Below, in pieces: positions 54,564 through 64,000 of a DNA stretch of 64,000 nt (position 1 is its first letter; each line of letters opens with the position of its first letter). The translations under genes were made by a program, and so were the position numbers. The notes under the pieces are model-generated. The model had not been told where the DNA came from, did no database searches, and saw nothing but the letters and a program-made list of their open reading frames with translations. Source of the DNA: Chalciporus piperatus (Eukaryota > Basidiomycota > Agaricomycetes > Boletales > Boletaceae); contig JBBPTG010000074.1 of NCBI GenBank assembly GCA_038093975.1, forward strand, positions 59,754-123,753. Reading direction: 5' to 3'.

Positions 54564-56030
54564 CTACCCGGTGTCCCCGGTATCAGCAGGGGGCCTAGGT
54601 AGGTTGATACCCACTAAAACCTCAAGGTCGACCACCCAATCGGGGGGTAGGGGGTTAGGTTGCTGGACAGCTGCTGTCCAGGTATGGGATACTTTCGATG
54701 TTCGTTTAGGCTCGCGTTTGGATTTGGCTGTCCGTCTGTCTATGTCGAGTCTTGCTAGTATTTTGTTCGTCCATCGTGTTTTGATTGCTTCGGCTGTGTG
54801 TTGTTTACCGCTGATTACTCGTTCGCATCTGATTGCCCAGATTAGGTGTGCAGATTCTGATATCAGTATTCTTTTCAGTCTCGCTTCTCCTCTTTCGTTT
54901 GCTGTGGGTTGTCCGTTCTCTCTTTGCTGTGGTGTTATGTTTCCGCATCCCAAGATCTGTCCGATCGAAGGTGGGAGCCAGTCCTGGTCAGCGTTGGGCC
55001 ACAATCCTCGTGTTAGATTCCAGATCGTTTCCCGCTCTAGTGCTCTGCATTCAGTTAGTATGTGTTCTAGTGATTCTGTGTCGTCGTTGCAGTGGGAGCA
55101 TTGTGCTCTGATTTCGTAGTTTGGGATGTTTGACCAGAATCCTCCGACTCTCAGGGATCCATTCATCGCTTTGTATAGGAAACTCTGGACCTGGCGCCTT
55201 ATATCCGTGTGTCTAAGATTTTTCCAGATCGACGTGTCAGTTTCAAGGTTTCCAGTTAGATCTTGTATACCGTGGCGGGTAATGTCGAGGTTCATCCAGG
55301 TTGTCCGTGTGTAGGGTGTTCTCTTCTTTTTGGTTAGTGCTTCGTATGCTGACTTCTGGGATAGCGTCTTTAGCTTCATTCCTTGGGTTTGGAAATTTTT
55401 TGGGACCGTTAGGTCTATGTCATCGTGATCTTCTTTTTTTGCTCCTTCATTTGCTAGTTTGTCCGCTTGCTCGTTACCTTCCTCTCCTGTGTGTCCTTTT
55501 ACCCATTTGAAATGGGTTGGGGCCGCTCTACGGCGTAGGTGGTATGCTGCTGATTGGAACCATTCTTTGTTGCTGATGCCTATCCATCCTCTTTCTTCCC
55601 AGTCTCCTAGGTGTTTCGTCAGGCCATCCATGGCGTACCTTGAGTCGGTTATTATGGTCAGTGGTGCCGTTGGTTCTACTATTTGTAGTGTTTTAACTAT
55701 TGCAGCAATTTCCCCTGTTTGGTTCGACTGATCAGGTCCGGGGACTTTCATTGCGCGGTTCAGTGGATGATTGTCTCCGATCCATATTCCAGCGCCACAG
55801 GTTGCATCTAGTTTGCCATTTTTGGTGCATGATCCGTCTGTGTATACTATCAGTGGCTCCACTGCCTGCCCTTGTTCCGGGCGGGGGTTTTGTATCCGGT
55901 ATGCTGGTTCCAGCAGTTCACTCGTTTCGTCTGTGAGGACTCTGAAACATTCATCTATCGTTCCACGGGTCGTTATCGTTGGGTTGAAGACGATCTCATC
56001 TCCTTTGTCTATTCGTGCACTCTGGTTTTT
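54564..56030 (-). pseudogene. LINE RNase H segment
   Basis: Reads in from IVFNPTITTRGTIDECFRVL to the RNase H domain: IVYTDGSCTKNG, QTGEIAAIVKTL, TIITDSRYAMDGL and EGNEQADKLANEGA, which carry the four acidic catalytic residues. A C-terminal Cys/His knuckle (CSHCNDDTESLEHILTEC) follows, typical of LINE ends. Stops at 54564. Confidence 0.82.
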
Positions 56031-56036
56031 CTCTTT

Positions 56037-56712
56037 TCATCGGTGGGTAAGTGTCAGATTATCTTTGTTGGGGTGTTCATATGGGTCGTATAGTGTGTCT
56101 AGGTTTCCGATGATGTTCTTTGCCATGGATGCGCATTTATGGGGGTCTGAGCAGCCCGCTCGGCGGTCTTTACGACATTGTTTGCATTCACAGTGCTTAC
56201 TTGGGTAGTGTTTCGAGCTTAGTCGTGTCAGTCTCTTGCTTATCTTCACTAGGTCTCTGATGTTGGCTGCGTTATGCTTGTTTTTCAGGCAGGCGTTCTT
56301 TCCTTTGTGGTATTGGTTGGGCGGGACTCCTATGTGGTACCATGCTGGGAGTTGGCGTTTTAGTAACTTTGATAGTTTCCGGGGTGCGAAGGTAAGTTTG
56401 TGTTTCTTCGCAGCTTGCAGTAGTGATATTACCGGTCTTGGTATCCGTTTTCCGGATCTTGGTTGTCGTCCTGACGGGCGGGTCGTTGTCAGGAAGGTGT
56501 TTATGTCTTGGAGGTTTTGTATTCCGTTCTTGTTCACGTTGTTTATTATAGCGTCTGTGACAAACGCCCATGTAGGGCGCAGTGCTGATAGGTCTAGGTA
56601 TGTCTTTAGCCACGTGAGTTCTATCGCTTCGTTTCTTGTGTCGATGTTCAGTAAGTTTAGCCCTCCTAGATTCCTTGTTTTCATCAGTTGAGCTAGGCTC
56701 ATTCCGGGGGTG
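56037..56712 (-). pseudogene. LINE RT thumb/linker segment, frameshifted
   Basis: Continues the element after the first frameshift: LAQLMKTRNLGGLNLLN, NEAIELTWLKTYLDLS, then a Cys/His cluster (HCECKQCRKDRRAGCSDPHKC) that could bind zinc. Stops at 56037, where a second frame change in an A-rich run leads into the RNase H segment. Confidence 0.75.
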
Positions 56713-58690
56713 TTCGGCCGCCGTCCCACAGGAAGTTTTGGATGGTATTTTGCAGAGATTTTGTCACAGTTTGTGGCATTCCTTGGGCTTTCGTTAGGAA
56801 TTGTGTCATTCCGCCTACTACCATTTGGACTATCAAGCGTTTTGCGTCTAGTGTGGGGCGTGTTTCTGCCCATCTATCCAGTGCGTTCTTTATTTTGTCA
56901 ATTACTGCGCTCCAGGGTTGTGCTTGGTCTATATCGTTCCCGATCCAAGCTCCTAGGATGCGAGTCGGGTTTCCGCTTGTCGCGATTTTTACTCCACGTG
57001 CCAATGCTTGGTCGTTGGGGTGGAGTTTCCTTGTGTCTATGATCCTTTCTCTGTGTGTCTTTGTTCCGATCGGTATGATTTCCGTTTTTTCCAGGTTAAA
57101 CTTGGCTCCTGATGCTTTGCACCACGTTGGTAGGATGCTTTCCAGTGTTTCATATTTATCTGTTTCCGATAGGTATACAGTTGTGTCGTCGGCGTACAGG
57201 TTTACGATCACTCTAGTGTTGGCGCCTGGTATGTTGAATCCGGTTAGGTCAGGTGAGTTTCGTATGGTTGCTGCTAGTGGTTCGATTGCGAGATCAAAGA
57301 GGAGGCAGGAGAGAGGGTCTCCTTGTCGTACTCCTCTTGTTACTTGGTAGGGTTTACTAAGTACCCCGTTTATCATTACCCCCGTGTAGGCATTTTTGTA
57401 TAGTGCTTCAACGGTTGTCGTGAACACTTGGGGGAGTCGGAAGGCTTTCAGGGTGTCTATAAGGTATTTATGATCTATTTTGTCATATGCCTTTTCTTGG
57501 TCCAGTGCTACTATGGCGCCGTTCTCTTCCATGTAATCGGCGTAGGTACACATTGTTTCTGTCAGGCGTATCAGGTCGAAGATGGACCTGGTTGGCACAA
57601 AGCCTGTTTGATCTGGGTGGAGAAGGTCACAGGCATGTTTCGCTAGTTGCATGGCTAGTGCCTTTGTCATAATTTTGTAATCTGTGTTTAAGAGCGTGAT
57701 AGGTCTGTAGTTCTCTATTCTCGTTCTTTCTTTTTTCTTGTATAGCGGGCACATCCATCCTATTGAGAAATCCGCGGATGGGTCTGTTCCTTCCGTTTGG
57801 ATGTTGTTAAACACTTGCATCAGGCAGAGAGTAACGTCAAAGGATGGTTTGTTTACCTTCGCGTTTTTGGTGTGGCGGTCGTGTAGCGTTTTCCATAGTT
57901 CATATGGTAGGCCGTCTAGGCCGGTTGCTGTTCCGTTCTTGGATGACATTAGCGCGTTAACGACCTGGTCTGTTGTGATTAGGTGGTGTAGGTCTGAGTC
58001 TTGGGGGCGGAACTTCTGTGCTTCGGGGATTTGTGATAGTACCTGTTCTTGGGCGTCACGTCGTACTGGGTTGTTGGGGTCTAGTAGGTCTGACCTTTGG
58101 AGGTCGTCATGGTGTCGGTGTGCGATCTCCGCCATTTCTGATGATCTCGTTGTTAGTCTATTTTTTTCCGGGTTGTGTAGAGAGTATATTACGTCTCTGG
58201 GGTGGCGGGGGCTGTTCAGTCTGGTCCAATATTTGTTTAGTTGTTCACCTTTTTCGTGCCATTGGGCGCGTGCTCTAGCTTGGGTGTTCTTGTTTCTTTT
58301 CTGTTCGATGTGTTTTAGTTCTTGCTGTAAGATCGCTATGTTTGTTCGTTGGTCGCGTGATTGGTCTACGTCCTGGTGTTGTTCTAGTGTTCGTATGTCT
58401 TTTTTTAGGGCGGTTAGTTTGTTTGTCATTTTTGCTAGTTGTGTTTTACCTGCCTTCTTCGCTAGTGCGGCGGTTTCTTTTTTGAATCGGGACCAGAGTT
58501 TTTGTGGTTCTGTTCCATTTCTGGGGTGTTCTACTAGCTTTTCTTGTAGTTCTATTCCGAGTGAGGTGATTTGTTGTATTAGTTCGTTGTCGTTGATTAG
58601 CGATAGTGGGATCGTCCATCTCCCAGTGCCTACGTAGGGCATCCGGGGTGGGATTACTCGTACTAGGACCATCTTATGGTCTGACGGTAT
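56699..58690 (-). pseudogene. LINE reverse transcriptase
   Basis: RT domains in order: GLDGLPYELWKTL, NYRPITLLNTDYKIMTKALA, HPDQTGFVPTRSIFDLI, IVALDQEKAYDKIDHKYL, GVRQGDPLSCLLFDLAIEPL and the catalytic box NLYADDTTVYLS with both aspartates. The N-terminus continues from the truncated endonuclease. The frame ends at a TGA at 56699 just after FLWDGGRTP; homology continues one frame over (GMSLAQLMKTRNLGGLNLLN), so a 1-nt indel near 56705 breaks the gene. Confidence 0.85.
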
Positions 58691-58703
58691 CGCGGTATCC
58701 GTA

Positions 58704-59014
58704 CATCAGCAACATTGCAAAAAGTCTGAAGTTACTGGAATGACTGGATCAGTTAAACCAGTACACCAGTTGCTCAGTTGCCCAGTCATCCAGTCAGCCA
58801 GTCATTTCAGTAATCTCATTGGTTCATTAGCCCAGTCACTTCAGTAGTCTCAGTAGCTCAGTAGCCCAGTGTTCCAGTCATCCAGTTATCTCAGTAGCCT
58901 AGTAGCCCAGTGTCCCAGTCATGTAGTCATCCCAGCAGCCTAGTAGCCCAGTGCCCTAGCCATCCAGCAATCCAGTTGTCTCATTACTCCAGCCATCCAG
59001 TATTCCAGTATTAT
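58704..59014 (+). repeat. satellite arm abutting the LINE and the DIRS-like element
   Basis: Nearly the same sequence as the outer 310 bp of the palindromic element's right arm (CATCAGCAA start, ACCAGTTGCTCAGTTGCC, CATTGGTTCATTAGCC, CAGCAATCCAGTTGTCTC). It stops abruptly after CCAGTATTCCAGTATT, where the DIRS-like sequence begins. Confidence 0.85.
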
Positions 59015-59190
59015 GAGGATCTGAGGGCGAGGCACGAGCTCGGACAGAGCCGAGACTCGTGCAAATGTCGGGATTCGGATCATGCCGATCCCAATATGTA
59101 CTGATCTCCGTTGGTTCTCCTTCGTCATCATCTCTCTATCTCATACTCCGTACTCCACCCTCTACATCGCGTTTTTTATCCGCCGTCTTC

Positions 59191-61201
59191 ATGCCTACCA
59201 CCGCTCGCACCCCTCCCCATCGCTCCATCCATGTTCCCCCCCCGGCGGGCACACAGTTGAGTGCCAACGAGGACGACCTTGAATTCGGCACTCTCGACGA
59301 TGAGATCACCGGTGAAGTCCTCAACTCCTCCTCTATAGAAATTATTCTTTTCGAAGCTGGCAGCTCCTTGGTCCAATCTCCCCAGGTAGGCTCTCGCCGC
59401 TCCAGACAACCCTCACCGCCCGTAGTGGGGAGTTCGCCGGCTCCTTCGTCTGTTCCCCCTCCCGCAAAGAGGTCTCGCCAGACTTCTGCTCCTCCAGCTT
59501 CAAATCGCGAAACTCGCTCCGTGGCGAAAGTCAACAAGAAGCTCGCTGCCACCGCCGGGTCGCTCGCCACCTCGGTCACACTAGCTGTCCCTGCACCCTT
59601 GAACTCTTTATCCACGTTCTCCTCTAGCCCAACTCCAACCCTTGTCAATACGCCAAACTCTGCCGCTGTCAACACGCCAAGCTCAGCCGCGACCGCCGCC
59701 CGCTCTCCTAAGAAAGTTACAAGCTCTCCCAAGAAGGCTGCCGCTATTGACAAAGGTAAATCTCGAGCATTCTCACCTCCTACGATCACAGTCGCTCCCG
59801 CAACTCCCGTTGCGCCTTCCAATGCGAACACCTTGTTCGCCCCTTCTACTCTCACGGCGTCTTCCTCGGGAAGCGCCTTATTCCCGCCCTCAACACCTGT
59901 GGCACCTTCCTCCGCGAGCTACTTATTCGCACCAGCTACTCCGGGGGCTTCTTCGCCCTTGAACGCCTCGTTCTCATCCCCTCTTACTTCTTCTTCTCCT
60001 CATACGAGCTTCTCTCGTGAGGATCTCCAGTCTGCCATTCTATCCCTCCTTGGCCTTCCGGGTTTCTCCTCGAGCCCTTTACCGCCCACTTCTTCGGGCC
60101 TCTTCTCTTCTTCTTGTGAGCATCTGCCTTATGCTATCATACCTGCCGCTTCTTGGCACCTTTGCCGATCTTGGCTTATCATCTTATACAGTGTCTTCGT
60201 CACGGGATCTTATCTTCGATCCCACTCATCTCTTGAATCTCGTCTCGCGGTTGAGAGCACCTCCTCTCTCTGCCCCACCTGTTTCCGGGCTGGCTCGCCT
60301 CATCTCCCCTGACGACCTCATCGACCATCCTTATGTCGTGAAGCTCCTTCGGGAAGGATGGACGTCACATATTCCCATCCATTGCCTTGCCACGGCCTCC
60401 TCTCGGGCCCTCCTTCACTTCACTAGTGAGCAGTGTGCGGTCAAGGAAGAGGACGAGTTCTTCATGTCCACTGATGCATACCGCGAGGCGGCGGCCATCT
60501 TCCCCCGCTTAATCCGCGCACACCTCCCCAATCCCAATGCAGGGGCGATCACGGACGCTTTTCACAAGCACTTCGCGCTCGTCACTTCTTCCCACAATTT
60601 CACAAGCAAGTTCGAAGTCTGGCGGGCTTACTGCATTCAACTTCGTAAGATGTTTTACCAAAACTCTAGCGTGTTCAACCCGGGAGACTTCCACATGGAG
60701 CTCTGGAATTTCTGTGCCCTACAGCTCAAGGAGAAGAGGGAATCTACCCTCGAGGCACGCCTTCAGCTTCTTGAGTCGCGCGAGTCGCGCAATTCCTTTC
60801 GGGGTTCGCTCCCAAGTGGATCAGCGGGCTCCAGCTCCTCGAGCAGCTTCGCGAGCGCCTCGGGCAACTCGTCCTCGCGACCCTTTTCAGCCTCGCCATC
60901 CATCTCCTCTGGCGGAGCTCGTCCAGGAGCCCGTCCTTCCCTTCCCTATTCCGCGGACAGGCACGGCAAATGTTTCGTCTGCCTCGGCCCCCACCTCACC
61001 AAAGAGTGTCCCTCCTCCTCCAATGGTTGGGTATCACGTAGCCCCAAGGGCGTCTGGCTCGACTCCCAGGGCCGCTCATATTGCTACAGCTGGAACGGTT
61101 CCCGTGGGTGCTCCATCTCCTCTGCCGAGTGCAAGCACTCCCACCTCTGCTCCTTGTGTGGATCGGGCGATCACAATGCCCAGTCCCACCCTTCCACCTG
61201 A
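59191..61201 (+). CDS. DIRS-like gag protein
   Basis: Two exons: 59191-60116 and about 60193-61201, joined by a 76-nt intron (GTGAGC to TACAG) that restores the frame to LSSSRDLIFDPTHLL. The N-terminal 300 residues are Ser/Pro/Ala-rich and disordered. The ordered core follows (LISPDDLIDHPYVVKLLREG; FPRLIRAHLPNPNAGAITDA; NFTSKFEVWRAYCIQLRKMF). At the C-terminus is a CCHC-like knuckle CFVCLGPHLTKEC and a second Cys/His cluster (CSISSAECKHSHLCSLCGSG). No stops in the joined frame, so gag may still be expressed. Confidence 0.7.
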
Positions 61202-62489
61202 TCTGTTTCCCATCGTGACCCCTCTTCTCCCCGACAAGTGGGAGGAGATGCTCCGTGCCTGCGGGGACACGGTCTGGTCTCGTTTCTCTGACATCCCCAT
61301 CGGACTCCGATTTGGTTTTCGCCTTGGTGTTTCATCTTCTATTTCCTCCACGTTCATGCCTCCCAACCACAAATCCGCCATCGATAACTCTGCCTTCATC
61401 TCCTCACAGATCAAGAAGGAACTCGCCACTGGGCGCTATTCCCCTCCTTTCAATCCCGCTGTTTTAGAGTCTCGCTTTGGCCCTTTTCGCACTTCCCCTC
61501 TCGGTGTTGTCTTTCACTTCACCACTGGCAAGCCGCGTCTTATTCAAGATCACTCCTTCCCTCGTAATGACCCTCTCATTCAGTCCATTAATTCCGAGAT
61601 AGATTCTTCATCTTTTCACTGTGATTGGGGATCCTTCTCCGAGTGCTTCCTCCTCGTGGCTCGGGCTCCTTCGGGCGCTCAAGCTGCCGTTTTCGACGTG
61701 GACGCGGCGCACTGACGTATGCCAGTTGCGCCTATCGATCGCTTACACGTTTGCATTTTTTGGGATGGTAACGTTTACATCGACCACTGCTGCTGCTTCG
61801 GCTGTTGCAGCTCGTCGGGCATCTTCGGTCACTGCGCGGACGGCATCGTGTGCATATATCGTTTCAAGTCCATCCAGGACCTCATTAACTGGGCTGACGA
61901 CTTTGTTTTCTTCCGCTACCCCATTCACTTCATGGACGGCCTGCCTGTGGTCGGTCTCTTCCTCGTTTACTCTTAGCGCATTCTTCGTGCTAGCCTCCGC
62001 TAATTCTGTTTTCTTTTCTTCCCTCGCAGTTCCCATATGACTCCTCTCTCATTTGGCAAGTCGCCGAGGAGCTCGGTTGGCCTTGGGCGGTCAAGAAGTT
62101 TATCAATTTCTCTTCTCGCTTCCCTTACCTCGGTTTTCTCTGGGACCTCGATCTCAAGCACGTTTCTCTTCCCGACAGTAAGTGTTCGAAGTATCTCGCT
62201 CGTCTCGCTTCGTGGTCGGCCGACTCCTTGGTCTCCCACCACGACTGTGAGGTGCTTATTGGCACTCTCAACCACTGCGCCGTCGTAATCGTTAACTCTC
62301 GTTCACATCTTCCCTGCCTTTTCCGTTTCGCATCTTCTTTTTCACACGCCTCGCCCTTTTCTCGTCGACGTATCCCCAAGGCGGTTCTGGAGGATATTGC
62401 CTGGTGGCACGCTCAGCTTTCTCTCCCTTTCTGTGGCCGCTCCATCTCTCTCGCTCCAGATCTTCACCCTTCGTGCCGAGTGACTGAAT
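61170..62489 (+). pseudogene. DIRS-like reverse transcriptase, broken
   Basis: Starts in the +1 frame relative to gag (LPPDLFPIVTPLLPDKWEEM), with KPRLIQDHSFPRNDPLIQSI and AVFDVDAAH, then an in-frame TGA at 61713. It continues RMPVAPIDRL and DHCCCFGCCSSSGIFG, with the catalytic NWADDFVFFRYP. An intron-like gap (61922 to about 62031) leads to FPYDSSLIWQVAEELGWPW and RFPYLGFLWDLDLKHVSLPD. It ends at APDLHPSC where satellite sequence begins. Confidence 0.72.
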
Positions 62490-63386
62490 GACTTGTCAGA
62501 CTTGTCAACTGGGCTACTGAATGACTGAGTGACTGGACTGCTGGACTGCTGGAGCACTGAGCTCACTTGCCAACTGGACTACTGGGTTATTGGAGTGACT
62601 GGATTACTGACTGACTGGATTGCTGGATTACTGGATTACTGACTGAGTGACTGACTGGATTACTGGATTACTGACTGAGTGACTGACTGGATTACTGGAT
62701 TACTGAGCTACTGGAATTGCTTGCCAACTGGGCTACTGGGCTACTGAACTACTGGATTACTGAGTGATTGGATTACTGGATTACTGAAATCACTTGTCAA
62801 CTGGGTTACTAGCCTACTGGATTACTGAAGTACTGGGCTACTGGGCTACTGGGCTACTGGATGACTGGAGCACTGGATGACTGGAGCACTGCCACACTGA
62901 CTTGACTGGGTGACTGGATGACTGGAGCACTGCCACACTGACTTGACTGGGTGACTGGATGACTGGAGCACTGCCACACTGACTTGACTGGGTGACTGGA
63001 TGACTGGAGCACTGCCACACTGACTTGACTGGGTGACTGGATGACTGGAGCACTGCCACACTGAACTGACTGGGTGACTGTAGCACTTGGCCACTTGGCC
63101 ACTGGGACTACTGAAATGACTTGGTGACTGAATGACTGGATGACTGGGACTGCTGAAATGACTTGGTGACTGGATGACTGGATGACTGAGACTACTGAGG
63201 TTACTGGAGCACTGACTCACTGGACTACTGGATGACTGAGACTATTGGATGACTGGAACACTTGGTTACTGGATGACTGAGACTACTGGATGCCTGGGGC
63301 ACTTGGCTACTGGCTCACTGGTCTGACTGGCTCCAGTCAGACAAGTAAGCTCCAGTCATTTCAGACTTTTTACAGTCTTGCTGATG
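62487..63386 (-). repeat. satellite insertion inside the DIRS-like element
   Basis: ACTGGATTACTGAGTGACTG-type minisatellite, including five near-identical ~54-bp units (GACTGGATGACTGGAGCACT, then GCCACACTGACTTGACTGGGT) at about 62860-63075. The right end is the family terminus (CAGACTTTTTACAGTCTTGCTGATG); the left end lacks the expected CATCAGCAA. Confidence 0.85.
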
Positions 63387-63388
63387 TT

Positions 63389-63852
63389 CTCCCATCTTCG
63401 TCGATGCCTCCTCGTCCTGGGGGATCGGATTTGTCTTTGAGAACCGTGTTCTCGCTTGGAAGCTTGCTCCTGATTGGAAGGGTGATGGTCGCGACATCGG
63501 CTGGGCCGAGATGGTCGCGATTGAGCTCGCCCTTCTTTCTGTGGTAGCTTCCGGTGTTCGCGACTCTCACTTTACCTTGCGTTCCGATAACCAGGGTGTT
63601 GTGGGTGCCTTGGCCGCTGGCCTCTCTCGCAATTCCCAACAGAACGCTGTTCTTCGGCGCATCATCAATGGTTTCCTCGAATTTCGGATTTGGTTCTCGA
63701 TTTCTTATATCGCTTCCGCGGATAATCCTGCAGATGGCCCCTCCCGAGGTTCTTTTCCTTCTTCATGTCGCAATTTTTCATTCACTCCTTGCCTGCCTGT
63801 TCCCCTGCGTCCTTTCCTGGCCTTGCACCCCATTCCTCGTGACTCTGCCTAG
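63389..63852 (+). pseudogene. DIRS-like RNase H domain
   Basis: Resumes directly after the satellite: IFVDASSSWGIGFVFENRVL, DIGWAEMVAIELALLSV, LRSDNQGVVGALAAGLSRN and SADNPADGPSRGSF, which supply the Asp-Glu-Asp-Asp set of RNase H. Stops at 63852 (PIPRDSA). Separated from its RT by the satellite. Confidence 0.75.
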
Positions 63853-64000
63853 CCATGACAATGTTTCTCAGGCGTTTTGTAGCATTATCATTGTACCAGC
63901 ATCCTGTGTATTCGCGCCTTGTTAGCCTCTGTAGCCATGTCAGCCTCTGTAGACCTTTGTTCCTGCATAAATCTCAATGATTGCCCTTTTCCCTTGGACA

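Larger units (their letters stand above)
54412..58703 (-). mobile_element. 5'-truncated non-LTR retrotransposon (LINE)
   Basis: Runs leftward and ends in a 13-nt A tail (plus-strand T run, 54412-54424). Coding order: last residues of an endonuclease domain (IPSDHKMVLVRV; SDH is the catalytic His motif), reverse transcriptase, a linker, and RNase H. The endonuclease is cut off at the satellite junction at 58703. Two frameshifts break the coding sequence. Confidence 0.85.
59015..64000 (+). mobile_element. DIRS-like retrotransposon, interrupted, runs off the window
   Basis: Gag with a zinc knuckle, then RT and RNase H of the type found in basidiomycete DIRS/Ngaro elements. A tyrosine recombinase, which would settle the class, would lie beyond the window end. 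The RT-RNase H part is split by a ~0.9-kb satellite insertion. Confidence 0.7.

Noticed and set aside
62838..63220. Overlapping SSHPVK-type frames on the minus strand
   Set aside because: Translation of the ~54-bp satellite unit; not a gene.

Overview
This is nuclear DNA of a filamentous basidiomycete fungus, most likely an Agaricomycete. The evidence is short introns (mostly about 50-60 nt) with GT...CTAAC...AG signals, many exons per gene, and the families present: fungal TMEM16, RNA14, Rqc1/TCF25, GH85, S10 peptidase, Pdx2, P450, and basidiomycete-type F-box and DIRS-like sequences. Identifying the species from sequence alone would be guesswork; a Rhizoctonia-like (Cantharellales) fungus is a low-confidence impression. 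Exon joins were done by eye and checked for reading phase where coordinates are given.

Region 1 (0.3-28.6 kb) is ordinary, gene-dense euchromatin. It holds, left to right: an amino-acid transporter with a very long His/Ser-rich tail; two conserved proteins of unknown function transcribed divergently from a promoter with short tandem repeats; a small secreted, GPI-like protein; a serine carboxypeptidase; the glutaminase subunit of vitamin B6 synthase (Pdx2) with a GC-AG intron; an Hrp1-like two-RRM protein; a Cys-domain/coiled-coil protein whose tail is built from tandem exon+intron copies; a TMEM16-type scramblase/channel; a GH85 endo-beta-N-acetylglucosaminidase; and the mRNA 3'-end factor Rna14.

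Region 2 (28.8-35.5 kb) is an accessory mosaic: two diverged direct copies of a segment carrying a small zinc-finger gene, three copies of an unrecognised peptide module, and relics of an F-box gene.

Region 3 (35.9-44.2 kb) is a normal three-gene block: Rqc1/TCF25, an MFS transporter and a cytochrome P450. It is flanked by inverted copies of the F-box-containing repeat (33.2-35.5 and 44.6-45.9 kb). Two further genes follow, an unrecognised coiled-coil protein and a small conserved protein, arranged head to head with 87 bp between their start codons.

Region 4 (49.3-64 kb) is nested repeats. A 2.9-kb palindromic element has arms made of CAGT-type minisatellite; its core holds a ~70-bp tandem array and three copies of a strong GC-rich hairpin. 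Beside it lie the 3' end of an LTR retrotransposon with its polypurine tract and LTR, then a 5'-truncated LINE (endonuclease remnant, RT, RNase H) with two frameshifts. Last comes a DIRS-like element (gag, RT, RNase H) preceded by one satellite arm and interrupted by another. I see no rRNA, no convincing tRNA and no CRISPR array.
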